From: Schaedlerella arabinosiphila
GTDB lineage: Bacteria > Bacillota > Clostridia > Lachnospirales > Lachnospiraceae
Direction: 5' to 3'
Assembly (NCBI RefSeq): GCF_003885045.1
Contig: NZ_RHJS01000002.1
Location: 1,240,001-1,304,000 of the forward strand
Length of the DNA: 64,000 nt
Part shown: one piece after another, positions 24,697-34,176 of the stretch
Layout of the letters: every line of letters starts with the position of its first letter
Position numbering within the stretch: the first letter of the stretch is position 1
Position numbers and translations under genes: made by a program
Notes under the pieces: model-generated
Database searches by the model: none
What the model saw: only the letters and a program-made list of their open reading frames with translations
What the model was told of the DNA's origin: nothing

Positions 24697-26653
24697 GTAC
24701 CGGATGACGGATCCGGCCCATTCCGCATATACGGACAAGGAAGCTTTTATAAAACGGAATTCTGCCATTTATGAGGGAATAGAGATTGAAAATGTCCGGG
24801 TCGAGGTACTGGAAAATGACAGAAATAATAGCAGGGAACAGGATAACGTAGCTTACGGGATGTCCTTTGACACCCTTGCCGGCAATCTCCGGTTTGAAAA
24901 CGAAATGCAATTTATAGATACGGAGGATGGATATAAAATCATTTGGCATGACAGCCTGATCTTCCCGGAACTGGCCTCCGAAGACAAGGTGCGTATCGAA
25001 TCGAGTCCGGCAGAGCGGGGGAAAATATTGGATCGGAATGAACGGATGCTTGCCGGGCCTGGAACCGCCTCATCAGTGGGACTCGTACCTGGAAGGTTGG
25101 AGGATCGGGAAAATGCCTTACATCAGTTATCCAGGCTGTTGGATATGGATTCGGAAACAATCCGGAACTGTCTGGACGCAGCCTGGGTGACGGAGGATTC
25201 CTTCGTTCCGCTCAAAACGGTTCCGAAGGTCAGTGAGCTTGATCTGATGGCGCTGGAGCCGGAGGAAGATGTGCTTGCGGAGAAAGCACGGCAAGATGTA
25301 CTGCTTGCCATCCCGGGTGTCATGATCAGCGACGTGGAGGTGCGGACATATCCATTCGGTGCTGCAGCCGGGCATCTGACCGGATATGTAAGAAATGTGA
25401 CCGCCGAGGATCTGGAGGAGCATGCGGGGGAGGGTTACAACGAAAACAGCGTGATCGGCAAAAGCGGCCTGGAAGCACTGTTTGAAAAGGAATTGAAGGG
25501 GCAGGACGGATGCAGCATTTATATAGAAAGGGAGGATGGCAGCAAAAAGTCTGTACTGGCGAATCTTCCGGTGCAAAACGGGCAGGACGTCCGGCTGACT
25601 ATCGACATGCAGCTCCAGGAAGCTTTATATCAGCAGTTCCAGGAAGATCCAGGCTGCTCCGTTGCGATGGATCCCTGCTCGGGAGAGGTACTGGCACTGG
25701 TCAGTACACCCTCCTTTGACAGCAATGAATTTATCCTGGGCCTGTCTGATGCCCGGTGGAATGCCCTCAATGAGGATGAACGAAAACCGTTGCTGAACCG
25801 TTTCCGGCAAATCTGGTGTCCCGGGTCTACGTTAAAGCCGGTCATTGCGTCCATCGGTTTGAAAACAGGTGCGGTCGATTGGCAGGAGGACTTTGGAAAT
25901 GAGGGGCTGAGCTGGCAGAAGGACGCTTCCTGGGGAGACTATTATATAACGACGCTTTATGCGTATGAGCCTGTGACCATGGAAAATGCTCTGATCTATT
26001 CGGATAATATTTACTTTGCAAAAGCGGCGCTGGAGATTGGTGCAGATGTATTGGAACGAGAGCTGAACATCATGGGGTTTGGGGAGCAGATTCCCTTCGA
26101 GATTGTGATGCCCCCATCACAGTATTCCAATACGGAGCATATCGAATCGGAGATTCAGCTTGCGGACAGCGGCTATGGCCAGGGGCAGATCCTGATCAAC
26201 CCACTGCATATGGCCGGCTTGTATACAGCGTTCTGTAATGGGGGAAATGCATTGACGCCGCGGCTGGTATATGAAGATGAAGCTGACATGGACGCGGGCA
26301 GCAATACCGGCGCTGAAATCTGGCTTCCGCAGATTTTTTCGGTGGAAACTGCAGCGCAGGTTCTGGAAGGCATGAAAAAGGTGGTGAACAACCCGGAAGG
26401 AACCGGCTATGCGGCACATCGTGAGGACATCGTGCTGGCCGGAAAAACCGGGACGGCAGAGATCAAGGCATCTGTGGAGGACACTGAAGGGACAGAGATC
26501 GGCTGGTTCGCCGTATTTACCGCAGAAAAGGACGCGGAGGATTCACTGCTGATCGTGAGTATGGTGGAGAATGTAAAAGAAATCGGCGGCAGCGGGTATG
26601 TAGTCAGTAAAGACATGAACGCGCTGGATGCATATTGGGGGAGCGGACAGTAG
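24695..26653 (+). CDS. MecA-type penicillin-binding protein lacking its N-terminus
   Basis: 652-aa frame covering most of a class B PBP. Visible parts are the end of a MecA-N/NTF2-like domain (to ~residue 95), a PBP dimerisation domain (LASEDKVRIESSPAERGKIL marks its start) and the transpeptidase with S378-T-L-K in PGSTLKP, SDN at 436-438 and K584-T-G-T. All catalytic motifs are intact. The signal/membrane anchor and the first part of the NTF2-like domain are missing, replaced by a truncated GNAT gene. ATG 24695 has no ribosome site. Without an anchor the protein could not reach the cell wall, so this is probably a pseudogene. In intact form such proteins make peptidoglycan cross-links and can confer beta-lactam tolerance. 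Confidence 0.8.
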   Translation: MYRMTDPAHSAYTDKEAFIKRNSAIYEGIEIENVRVEVLENDRNNSREQDNVAYGMSFDTLAGNLRFENEMQFIDTEDGYKIIWHDSLIFPELASEDKVRIESSPAERGKILDRNERMLAGPGTASSVGLVPGRLEDRENALHQLSRLLDMDSETIRNCLDAAWVTEDSFVPLKTVPKVSELDLMALEPEEDVLAEKARQDVLLAIPGVMISDVEVRTYPFGAAAGHLTGYVRNVTAEDLEEHAGEGYNENSVIGKSGLEALFEKELKGQDGCSIYIEREDGSKKSVLANLPVQNGQDVRLTIDMQLQEALYQQFQEDPGCSVAMDPCSGEVLALVSTPSFDSNEFILGLSDARWNALNEDERKPLLNRFRQIWCPGSTLKPVIASIGLKTGAVDWQEDFGNEGLSWQKDASWGDYYITTLYAYEPVTMENALIYSDNIYFAKAALEIGADVLERELNIMGFGEQIPFEIVMPPSQYSNTEHIESEIQLADSGYGQGQILINPLHMAGLYTAFCNGGNALTPRLVYEDEADMDAGSNTGAEIWLPQIFSVETAAQVLEGMKKVVNNPEGTGYAAHREDIVLAGKTGTAEIKASVEDTEGTEIGWFAVFTAEKDAEDSLLIVSMVENVKEIGGSGYVVSKDMNALDAYWGSGQ

Positions 26654-26700
26654 GTGGTTTACTGTCCGTTCTAAAACTTCCGCATAAATGGGGTGGCTTG

Positions 26701-27699
26701 TTATGCTTTGAAATATGATAAAATTTTATCCCAATACGCTTCTAAGGTTTTCGGATCGGAATTGAAGATTTCGTGCTTACTCCCCTTTACCCGGATAAGC
26801 TTTGCATCTATACGTTTCCTTCTGCATAATTTTTTCACAAACCGTTCCTGTTCCTTTTTAGAAACATAGGTCTCGTTTTCTGCCTGAAAAATCCTTGTGG
26901 GGCAGGAAATCCGACGCCATGCTTTCTTTTGAAGATTACGGTTTAACCGGTGCGCCTGCCAAAGCCATCCATAGGAGGCTGCGTTCATCTGAAATAACGG
27001 CTCCTTGCTGCGTTTTTCCTGATAATACAGGAATCTGCATTGAGAAGCGGACGCACTGTCGGCATATTGCTCCGTTCCATCATAAGGGTGGTTTCCCGGC
27101 AGATAGCGTTCTTCCCCGCCGGCCATACAGAACACCTTTGCAACGAGGCATGCCAATGGCCAGGGGGTCGGAGCAGTGTTTGGGCGTATCATTGGTGAAG
27201 AGAGGATAAGCCTGGAATAGAGCCGGGGGTCCTGCGCGGCTGCACATGCGGCGATTCCGCCGCCCATAGAGTGGCCGTACAGGCATATGGGAAGGCCGGG
27301 AAATTCCTGTGCCGCAATGCGGCTTACGAAGAGCAGGTCCTCTACATATCTTTTATAGTCATCAATATGTACCAGAGAAAAATCTTCAGTATTACTGCAT
27401 AATCTGTAGCTGCGGCCGTGTCCGCAGTGTTCCGGCATGAAGACATGATACCCGCCGCGGAGAAAGTAATAGATATTTTCCAGATGCTTATCGGTTGTCT
27501 CCGTATAGCCGTGGGACAGGATGACAATCCCCTGCGGATGGTCTGCAAGGCAGCGCAGGTAAAAAATCTTTTTTCCCTTTTCCCGCTCACAGTAATTTTC
27601 AGTTTTCCTCTCTGCAAGATAGGGCAGAACCATCGACTCCATCCTTTCCGCATATTTTTCTGCCGGTATGATCAGATTATGAATTGTTCTTTTATCCAT
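26701..27699 (-). CDS. Alpha/beta hydrolase, lysophospholipase/monoglyceride lipase-like
   Basis: 332-aa Hydrolase_4 (serine aminopeptidase S33-like) protein. GIVILSHGYTETTDKH gives the oxyanion-hole strand, YGHSMGGGIA the nucleophile elbow, and a C-terminal KGSKHEIFNS the catalytic His. No signal peptide, so it is cytoplasmic or membrane-associated. AGGAG lies 9 nt before ATG 27699, which is preferred to the longer reading. It is 32 nt downstream of the symporter gene on the same strand and may use its transcript. It probably acts on monoacyl lipids, but esterase substrates are not predictable. Confidence 0.85.
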   Translation of the reverse strand: MDKRTIHNLIIPAEKYAERMESMVLPYLAERKTENYCEREKGKKIFYLRCLADHPQGIVILSHGYTETTDKHLENIYYFLRGGYHVFMPEHCGHGRSYRLCSNTEDFSLVHIDDYKRYVEDLLFVSRIAAQEFPGLPICLYGHSMGGGIAACAAAQDPRLYSRLILSSPMIRPNTAPTPWPLACLVAKVFCMAGGEERYLPGNHPYDGTEQYADSASASQCRFLYYQEKRSKEPLFQMNAASYGWLWQAHRLNRNLQKKAWRRISCPTRIFQAENETYVSKKEQERFVKKLCRRKRIDAKLIRVKGSKHEIFNSDPKTLEAYWDKILSYFKA

Positions 27700-27731
27700 T
27701 TTATGAATCTCCTTTGTAACCATTTGCACAG

Positions 27732-29081
27732 TTACCGTATATCCTGGTTGATTTTGTTTTCATCATAAAACAGGAATACAATTCCACCTAAAAAGCAGAA
27801 GCATGCGGCTGAAAATGCTGCAATACGGTATCCAGTCCCCGATGCATTCCCAATTGTAGAAACCGCTGTAAACAGGAGCATAGAGAGGCTCTGGCCCAGC
27901 TTAAAGGCAAAAGTCCTTGCGGCATAGAACATGCCTTCCCGGTTGCTGCCGCTGCGCTTCGCATCGCTCTGGGCAATGTCGGCGACTACTGCCTGCGGAA
28001 GGATTCCAAAGACCGCCATGGGCAACGAAGCCGCAATCATAAGGAGCAGGCCCTGCGCATTGGCGGAAATAAACGAGATCCTTCCAAGGAATCCGGTATA
28101 AAGATAGGATAACGAAAAGATTACAAATGCCACAACTATCAGTTTTTTCTTGCCAAGCTTCGGCGCCAGCTTATTGATTGGGATATAAAATATCAGTGAC
28201 AATGCCGTCATGCCTACAAAATAGAGCGTGGTCATTGTTTCCGGAAGCTTCAGCAGGCTGGTGACGAAAAACGGAAGGCCTGTCTGGAACATGGTAATGG
28301 CAATCCAGTACAGGATGTCTGAACCTACGAATTTCCGGAATTCTCCGTTGCGGAATGTGGAAACAAGAGAAGAAAACGCAGTATCCTGTGAAGGGACGGT
28401 ATTGACATATTCTTTTTCGCGTATGGACCAGACCGGTATCTGCATACAGAAAAATGCGATGACAGCCATAATTGTGAATGTTGTGCGGATAGCACCTACA
28501 CGGCCAAATACCGGGATCAGGGCTCCCCAGATGACCGGCGCCAGATAGGCGACTGCGGTTCCTGCAATAAAAGTAAAAGAAATTACAGTGGAAATATTTA
28601 AGCGTTCCTGCTGGTTGTGCCCCAACTCCGGAATCAGGGCATTATACGGTGTACAGTAAGCTGTAATTGACAGATAATATACCAGTACCATTACGAACAG
28701 GAAAATGGCATTGGCCCAACTGTTCCTGTTGACCGGGGACCAGAATATCAGTATGGTAGACAGAGAAAGAGGCAGGGCCGCCCATTTCAAAAATGGGATT
28801 CGCCGGCCATTTTCAGAGGTACAGCGGTCTGAAAGCGATGCGATCAACGGATCTGTGAATGCGTCAAAAAGCCGTCCGAAGGCAGTAATGCCCCCGATTA
28901 CCGTAAAGATTCCGAGAATAACCAACCCCTGGGGAATAAACAGCGGCTGTCCCTGTGCCACAGACACCTCATCCGGCTGATAAAAGTATACCAGCCAATT
29001 AGAAATCAGACCAGACAGTAAAGACCATCCAAACTGTCCGGCTGCGAAAAGCCATATTTTACCTGTAGATAGTGATTTCAT
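27732..29081 (-). CDS. GPH-family glycoside/cation symporter (MelB-like MFS)
   Basis: 449-aa membrane protein with about 12 helices. It starts MKSLSTGKIWLFAAGQFGW, and the GPH signature loop FDAFTDPLIASLSDR between helices 2 and 3 is present, as is the second-half PINKLAPKLGKKK. GPH members import sugars or related compounds with Na+ or H+. AGGAGG is 6 nt before ATG 29081. A TetR regulator is directly upstream on the same strand and an esterase-like hydrolase downstream, so the three may form one operon. Confidence 0.85.
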   Translation of the reverse strand: MKSLSTGKIWLFAAGQFGWSLLSGLISNWLVYFYQPDEVSVAQGQPLFIPQGLVILGIFTVIGGITAFGRLFDAFTDPLIASLSDRCTSENGRRIPFLKWAALPLSLSTILIFWSPVNRNSWANAIFLFVMVLVYYLSITAYCTPYNALIPELGHNQQERLNISTVISFTFIAGTAVAYLAPVIWGALIPVFGRVGAIRTTFTIMAVIAFFCMQIPVWSIREKEYVNTVPSQDTAFSSLVSTFRNGEFRKFVGSDILYWIAITMFQTGLPFFVTSLLKLPETMTTLYFVGMTALSLIFYIPINKLAPKLGKKKLIVVAFVIFSLSYLYTGFLGRISFISANAQGLLLMIAASLPMAVFGILPQAVVADIAQSDAKRSGSNREGMFYAARTFAFKLGQSLSMLLFTAVSTIGNASGTGYRIAAFSAACFCFLGGIVFLFYDENKINQDIR

Positions 29082-29109
29082 ATGTATCCTCCTTGTTCCC
29101 TCTATGTTA

Positions 29110-29763
29110 TCATTCTTTTGCTGCCAAGCCCTTAAGGAGCAGATTGCCCGCAATCTCTACCTGCAATGCCAGGCCGACCCGCTCGTCAGATGAAAGGATG
29201 TGCCCATTTAAGGACAGCTTCTGCATCAGACTTATCAGCGTATGTGTCACGGAAAAATATATTTCATCTGCTGTATATGAAAAGGCCAGGCTTCCGTCCC
29301 TGAGACCCTTTTCCAGAGCATTTGTCATATAAGGCTTCAGATTCAGAATGTATTCTTCATATTCGCCCAGCCGTTCTTTTGAAATGTGATATCTTTGGAC
29401 AAAGATATCAAACTCCTGGAGAAATTTCAGAAATAGAAGTTCCTCCTGGAAAATCTCTGAAAAGATATGGAAAATACATTCCATCTGTTGGAGTCCGCTT
29501 AGTTTCTGATATGCGATTTGGGACAGGGACTCCAGATATTTCCCTGCAACCTTCTGCCAGTATGCAATCCCTGCCGAGATCGCAAGCTGGGCTTTGGTTT
29601 CAAAATAACGGTAGATTGTAGCTGGTCCGACACCGGCGGCTTTCGCAATCTCCTCCACTGATGTGTCTTCAATCCCTTTTTCACAGAACAGCTTTAGAGC
29701 AGTGTGAAGTATCTGCTGCGTGCGCCGCTCCATCTGCTGTTTCCGAATCATAGATTCTCCCAT
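29110..29763 (-). CDS. TetR-family transcriptional regulator
   Basis: 217-aa repressor. The helix-turn-helix is visible as DTSVEEIAKAAGVGPATIYR followed by YFETKAQL; the rest is a helical ligand and dimer domain. GGAGAG precedes ATG 29763. It is the first gene of the minus-strand set TetR-symporter-hydrolase. An inverted repeat at 29794-29810 overlapping its promoter is the likely autoregulatory operator. Confidence 0.88.
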   Translation of the reverse strand: MGESMIRKQQMERRTQQILHTALKLFCEKGIEDTSVEEIAKAAGVGPATIYRYFETKAQLAISAGIAYWQKVAGKYLESLSQIAYQKLSGLQQMECIFHIFSEIFQEELLFLKFLQEFDIFVQRYHISKERLGEYEEYILNLKPYMTNALEKGLRDGSLAFSYTADEIYFSVTHTLISLMQKLSLNGHILSSDERVGLALQVEIAGNLLLKGLAAKE

Positions 29764-29793
29764 AAAGAATCTCTCCTGTCTGTCTGGATTTTA

Positions 29794-29830
29794 TGATAGT
29801 TATACTATCACTTTTTTTGATTAATGTCAA
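29794..29830 (-). promoter_or_regulatory. tetR promoter and operator
   Basis: On the minus strand TTGACA (29830-29825) and TAGTAT (29807-29802) are 17 bp apart. The inverted repeat TGATAGT-TAT-ACTATCA (29794-29810) covers the -10 box. Confidence 0.7.
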
Positions 29831-29836
29831 TGAAAG

Positions 29837-29865
29837 TTGCTTTTTCTATACCTGCATGATAACAT
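29837..29865 (+). promoter_or_regulatory. Weak promoter of the NACHT gene
   Basis: TTGCTT (29837-29842), 17-bp spacer, TAACAT (29860-29865). A modest match, placed 45 nt before the NACHT start codon. Confidence 0.4.
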
Positions 29866-29909
29866 TTATATCAAATCAGCAGAAAACATCCTGAAAAGAG
29901 GAACGAGAG

Positions 29910-32378
29910 ATGAATGAACAGATATATGGTTATATCAGCAGTATCGTAACTGGTCTTGTTACAAATGGGATACAGGGGATATTTGACTATATTACAAAAG
30001 AAAACCTGCAGGACAGGATTACAAATGTGATTGAGACTGCACAGGAGATATATGAAAAGGAGTATCAATGCAGTAATAGCAGTCTATTTATATGGCAGAA
30101 AAACATTGAGTTTTATACGCAGTGGTTGATGGAAGGTTTCCTTCCAAGAAAGGATGTATTTCCCCCTGTCCAGTATGGTGAAAAGGCGGACAGTATCGTT
30201 ACGCCGGAAGAAGTGGATTTTATTTACCGCCATATGGATAGGCTGGTAAAGAATGATCCGGAACTACGAAGTCTCCATGCCTCTATCGTGTGTGATGATA
30301 TATACCGGATGTTGGAGGGAAAAGAAAAGTCAGAATGTAACCAGGATTACTATGGTTATGTCAAAAGCTACGGAAGTGTATTGTTTCTGCATAAGGCAGA
30401 AGACAAAAGGGCTATTACTTTGAAGGATACATATGTCAGGCCGGATTATGATATTGCACCCCGCAGTTCCATGAGATTATGGGAAAGTCGGCCAGATATT
30501 GAGAAGCTTCTGGCTGAGTTTCCGGCGGATAGGAAAAACCGTGTTATGGTGATGGAAGGTGATGCTGGTGTAGGAAAAAGCAGCTTGATTTCACATCTTG
30601 CTTTCGGCAATGAGAAGGCCATGCAAGAATCCGAAAACGGCATATTTGACGGATGCGCAATGTTTTGTGTCCGTTTGAGGAATCTGACTATGAGCAAAAA
30701 GTTTATAGAAGCACCGGTTAAGGGCATTTTGGGAGAGCTGGGATTTGAGACATATGAAGTGTTTGCAGAAAAGGCAGGGAAATCGGTCTTATTTCTGGAT
30801 GGATTTGATGAATTATGCATGATTGACGGAATGACGGACTTTGCGGAGCAGATTTTGAGTGAAATCATCAGAGGATTCTCGGAAAGCCATATTATCATAA
30901 CAACGAGGCCCAAATTTATTGATGTATTAAAACTGAAAGAGGAGGGAATCGGCACCGGCATCGCCTATGTATTGTTAAAGCATTTCAATGCGGGAAAGCG
31001 GGAGGAATGGATTGAAAAATACCGGAAGGTGTGTGACCGGGAAGAATTTCCGCGGCTTGATCGGATCCTTGGGATTGAGGACGATTCTTCGGATGGAATC
31101 TGTGATACCCCGTTGGCTCTATATATGCTTGCGGCAGGGAAGATTACGGATGAGGCATGGGATAATCCATGGGTCTTATACCATCAGATATTTTCTGTGG
31201 AGCTGAGCAACACGGAGTATAACAAGCTGTTTTCAAGGGATTCCTATACACATATGATTAGCAGGTATAAGGATGTTTTGTATCGGGTTGGCGCTGAGAT
31301 TGCTTATAAAATGTATGCGACCGGGAATAAGAAGCTGTATGTAACACAGGATGATATCGGGGAAATCATACGCGGCCTGCAGCTGGAATCAAAACAGACA
31401 GGGCAGATTGTAAGACGGTGTTATGCGCTTTGTAATTATTGGAAAAATGATGGTAAAAGAGGCGTTGCTGAATTTTATCACAATAATATAAGAGATTTCT
31501 TCCTGTGTGAAAAGATATTTTATGAGCTTGAAACCATTTATCAGTCTTTTGATGAAGAATGCATGAGGGATGAGCAGAAGCGTAGTACGGTCATTGAAGC
31601 ATTTATCTGTGCTTTCAGCCGTCTGTTTGCTGATTCAGATGTCAGTGATAAGGTATCTGAGTTTATCTATTACAGATCTTTGTATAAGATGTTATCTAAC
31701 GAGGAAGAAGAATTTATCCGGCAGGAATTAAAGTACCAGTTTTTAGGTTATTTTTTTGAGAAGATGTTCTTCCATGGTGCGGTTCATGATTACCGGTATG
31801 ATGGGAAACGCAGCCTGTTTCAGGAAAATATAAATGTATTAAGGTGCATAGTGCAGATATACAGACATATTTATGAACCATATGCCGTCAGGGGAAAGAA
31901 ACGGTTGGAATGGTTTTTTAATGCAGGTTCAGAAATGAATGATATGGAGGGGCTGCCGTTTTTGTTCAAGCCTGTTTTTATCAGGACGCCTGTAACAATA
32001 ACGTCAGATTACAGTATTCCGGTTGCAGGATATGCCAATTTTAATTTGTTTGATATGAAAAAGGCAGATTTACGGTATGGGATGTTTAATCATTCAAAGT
32101 TTTTGAGCTGTGATTTCTCGGATACGATTCTTGCAAGTACAGATTTCTCAAATGCGATGCTGGTAAACTGTAATTTTGAGAATGCGGATTTTAGGTTTTC
32201 AAGTCTGGCAGGAGCAAACATTAAGGGTAGTAAGTTTGACAACTGTATTCTCTCTGGAACAACTCTTCCAGATGGATTTTGTTCTAATGTAAATGAGGAA
32301 CAGATGGAACATTTAAAGAAATTGTTGCAGGCTGCGGATGAAGGATCGGCTTCGATGGACGGCGGAGTGAAAGAGTGA
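29910..32378 (+). CDS. NACHT NTPase with C-terminal pentapeptide repeats, candidate antiphage STAND protein
   Basis: 822-aa protein. Residues 1-190 are an N-terminal region I cannot assign. The NACHT module has Walker A GDAGVGKSS (217-225), Walker B VLFLDGFDEL around D297 and the sensor strand IIITTRP. A helical winged-helix/superhelical region follows, and residues about 720-785 read as pentapeptide repeats (ADLRYGMFN, CDFSDTILASTDFSNAML, ADFRFSSLAGANI). Bacterial NACHT proteins (bNACHT) are known as phage-sensing, death-inducing STAND ATPases in which the C-terminus senses and the N-terminus acts. No nuclease, TIR or protease motif is evident at the N-terminus. AGAGGAACGAGAG lies before ATG 29910. 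Immune role is inference from architecture. Confidence 0.8.
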   Translation: MNEQIYGYISSIVTGLVTNGIQGIFDYITKENLQDRITNVIETAQEIYEKEYQCSNSSLFIWQKNIEFYTQWLMEGFLPRKDVFPPVQYGEKADSIVTPEEVDFIYRHMDRLVKNDPELRSLHASIVCDDIYRMLEGKEKSECNQDYYGYVKSYGSVLFLHKAEDKRAITLKDTYVRPDYDIAPRSSMRLWESRPDIEKLLAEFPADRKNRVMVMEGDAGVGKSSLISHLAFGNEKAMQESENGIFDGCAMFCVRLRNLTMSKKFIEAPVKGILGELGFETYEVFAEKAGKSVLFLDGFDELCMIDGMTDFAEQILSEIIRGFSESHIIITTRPKFIDVLKLKEEGIGTGIAYVLLKHFNAGKREEWIEKYRKVCDREEFPRLDRILGIEDDSSDGICDTPLALYMLAAGKITDEAWDNPWVLYHQIFSVELSNTEYNKLFSRDSYTHMISRYKDVLYRVGAEIAYKMYATGNKKLYVTQDDIGEIIRGLQLESKQTGQIVRRCYALCNYWKNDGKRGVAEFYHNNIRDFFLCEKIFYELETIYQSFDEECMRDEQKRSTVIEAFICAFSRLFADSDVSDKVSEFIYYRSLYKMLSNEEEEFIRQELKYQFLGYFFEKMFFHGAVHDYRYDGKRSLFQENINVLRCIVQIYRHIYEPYAVRGKKRLEWFFNAGSEMNDMEGLPFLFKPVFIRTPVTITSDYSIPVAGYANFNLFDMKKADLRYGMFNHSKFLSCDFSDTILASTDFSNAMLVNCNFENADFRFSSLAGANIKGSKFDNCILSGTTLPDGFCSNVNEEQMEHLKKLLQAADEGSASMDGGVKE

Positions 32379-32416
32379 GTCAGATTTTAAAACGAGTTTA
32401 ACAGGAGGTTGGAGAT

Positions 32417-32594
32417 TTGAGTGAGCTAGGATTTACAAAGAGGGACTGGATAGACGCCTTGCCCGACCCGGAACTAATCCAATCCTTATTAAACCTTAAA
32501 GGAAAAGCTGCCATCTGATAATACGATAGAAGGAAGCACCAACTTTGGTAGATTTATTGAGAATTTTTCAACAGATGATGAATACGGGGAGTGA
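32417..32594 (+). pseudogene. Small gene after NACHT, frameshifted
   Basis: AGGAGG lies 8 nt before TTG 32417, which starts a 33-codon frame SELGFTKRDWIDALPDPELI... ending at TGA 32516. In another frame the sequence continues as KLPSDNTIEGSTNFGRFIEN with stop at 32592. One indel near 32505 would give a ~58-residue acidic protein. It is only 39 nt behind the NACHT gene. No function is recognised. Confidence 0.4.
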
Positions 32595-32682
32595 AGTCAG
32601 GCGAGATGGATTGTAAGTTCTGCTCTAAAGGCTTTTGAGGTAAAGTCAATATGCATGCAAGACTGCAATATATGAAAAACTC

Positions 32683-32743
32683 AGAGGTGGAATTAGGTAC
32701 TTTATCAGTGGATGAATGTGCAACAATTCCACTTCTGTTTTTT
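32683..32743 (+). terminator. Possible terminator of the NACHT transcript
   Basis: AGAGGTGGAATT (32683-32694) pairs with AATTCCACTTCT (32725-32736) with one G-T pair and a 30-nt loop, followed by GTTTTTT. The long loop makes it uncertain. Apart from this and the small pseudogene, 32379-32920 holds nothing recognisable. Confidence 0.45.
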
Positions 32744-32921
32744 GTCAAAATATATTTACTTTTAGTTGGATACTAGATGAAAAAGTTACTTCATTCAATC
32801 TTTGTTAGTGAATTTATTTCTGTCATCACATCAAACATAAAATAATTACTCCAGCGTTTTTAGTAATAAGAAGAAGTTTCTCCCCGGTTGACTTTTTGCG
32901 AAAAAGTGGAATACAGTTCGA

Positions 32922-32950
32922 TTGATAGGGAATCCCCTTTTTATTATAAT
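32922..32950 (+). promoter_or_regulatory. Promoter of XRE-ABC operon
   Basis: TTGATA (32922-32927), 17-bp spacer, TATAAT (32945-32950). The transcript would start near 32957, so the in-frame ATGs at 32922 and 32949 cannot be the translation start. Confidence 0.7.
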
Positions 32951-32996
32951 GAAGAAAAGAGGTAATACAATAGAGGATAAGGAGAACAATAACAGT

Positions 32997-34118
32997 ATGG
33001 ACAGACTAAATTTATCGGACAATATTATCCGGCTAAGGCGCGAGCGGAGGATTACCCAGGAGGAGCTTGCAGACTTCCTCGGAGTAAGTAAGGCGGCAGT
33101 ATCCAAGTGGGAAAATGCCCAAAGCACACCGGATCTTATGCTTCTGCTCGAACTTTCTGCCTATTTTGGCACAACGATAGACGAGCTGATCGGGTACAAA
33201 GCCCAGCTCTCCAAAGAGCAGATCCGCCGCTTCTATGCGGAGCTTGTAAAGGATTTTGCCAGGTTTCCTTTTCATGAGGCCATTGAAAAGACCCGCACTC
33301 TGGCCCACAGGTACTATTCCTGCCATGCCTTTTTGCTGCAGCTTACTGTATTGTACCTGAATCATTACATGCTGGCAGAGTCAGAAGAGGAACAAAAACA
33401 GCTTTTGGAGGAGGCGGCTTCATGGTGCGACCATATTCTGGAAAGCTGCAGCGATGTAAGCATATGCAGTGATGCTTTGGTTTTGAAGGCTGGCATCAGC
33501 TTATGGCTTGGGAAAGCGGCTGAAACGATAACTATGCTGGAGCCTTCTTCTGACCCCGCCCGTCTTGCAGGGCAGGACGGAGCCATACTGGTCCAGGCAT
33601 ATCAGATGGCGGGGGAACATGAGAAGGCAAGAGGTTATATCCAGGCAAGGGAATGGCTGGATATTCTGAACCTGGTCAGTGATGCCGCGATATCCCTGGC
33701 TTTATATCAGGATGACATAGAGCGGTGCAAAAAGACAGTATGCAGGATCAGAAATGTAATGGAAGCCTACCTGCTGGAGAAGCTCCATCCCAATCTTGCT
33801 GCACAGTTCCATTATCAGGCGGCAGTCATGTATGCAGCGGTCGGGGAGGAGGAAGAAGCGCTGAAGGCCCTCTTCCTTTTTGAGAAATGTGTTGACGGGC
33901 TCTTACGGGCAGAGAGGGTTGTACTCCACGGAGATGAATATTTTGACCGTTTAGACGCATGGATTGAAGCCCTTCCATTGGGAGAAATGGCTCCAAGAAG
34001 CAGGAAATTCGTTTTTCAGAATCTGCAGGAAGCATTCAGCCACCCGGCTTTTGAGGCTCTGAAAGAGAATGCTGATTTCCAGAAAATACTGCAGCATTTT
34101 GCAAAAACTGACACATAG
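32997..34118 (+). CDS. XRE-family regulator with helical repeat domain
   Basis: 373-aa protein. The N-terminal HTH (ITQEELADFLGVSKAAVSKW) is followed by a long all-helical region that looks like TPR-type repeats (for example ILVQAYQMAGEHEKARGYIQ and AVMYAAVGEEEEALKALFLF). This layout is typical of Firmicutes regulators that bind peptides or proteins with the repeat domain. The start is set by the promoter at 32922 and the canonical MDRLNLSDNI opening. It is 58 nt upstream of the ABC ATPase gene and probably controls that transporter. Confidence 0.85.
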   Translation: MDRLNLSDNIIRLRRERRITQEELADFLGVSKAAVSKWENAQSTPDLMLLLELSAYFGTTIDELIGYKAQLSKEQIRRFYAELVKDFARFPFHEAIEKTRTLAHRYYSCHAFLLQLTVLYLNHYMLAESEEEQKQLLEEAASWCDHILESCSDVSICSDALVLKAGISLWLGKAAETITMLEPSSDPARLAGQDGAILVQAYQMAGEHEKARGYIQAREWLDILNLVSDAAISLALYQDDIERCKKTVCRIRNVMEAYLLEKLHPNLAAQFHYQAAVMYAAVGEEEEALKALFLFEKCVDGLLRAERVVLHGDEYFDRLDAWIEALPLGEMAPRSRKFVFQNLQEAFSHPAFEALKENADFQKILQHFAKTDT

Positions 34119-34176
34119 AAGATTGGCAGATGCGAAGCAGCTACAGAGACTGCTCTCATAAAACAGGAGGAAAACA

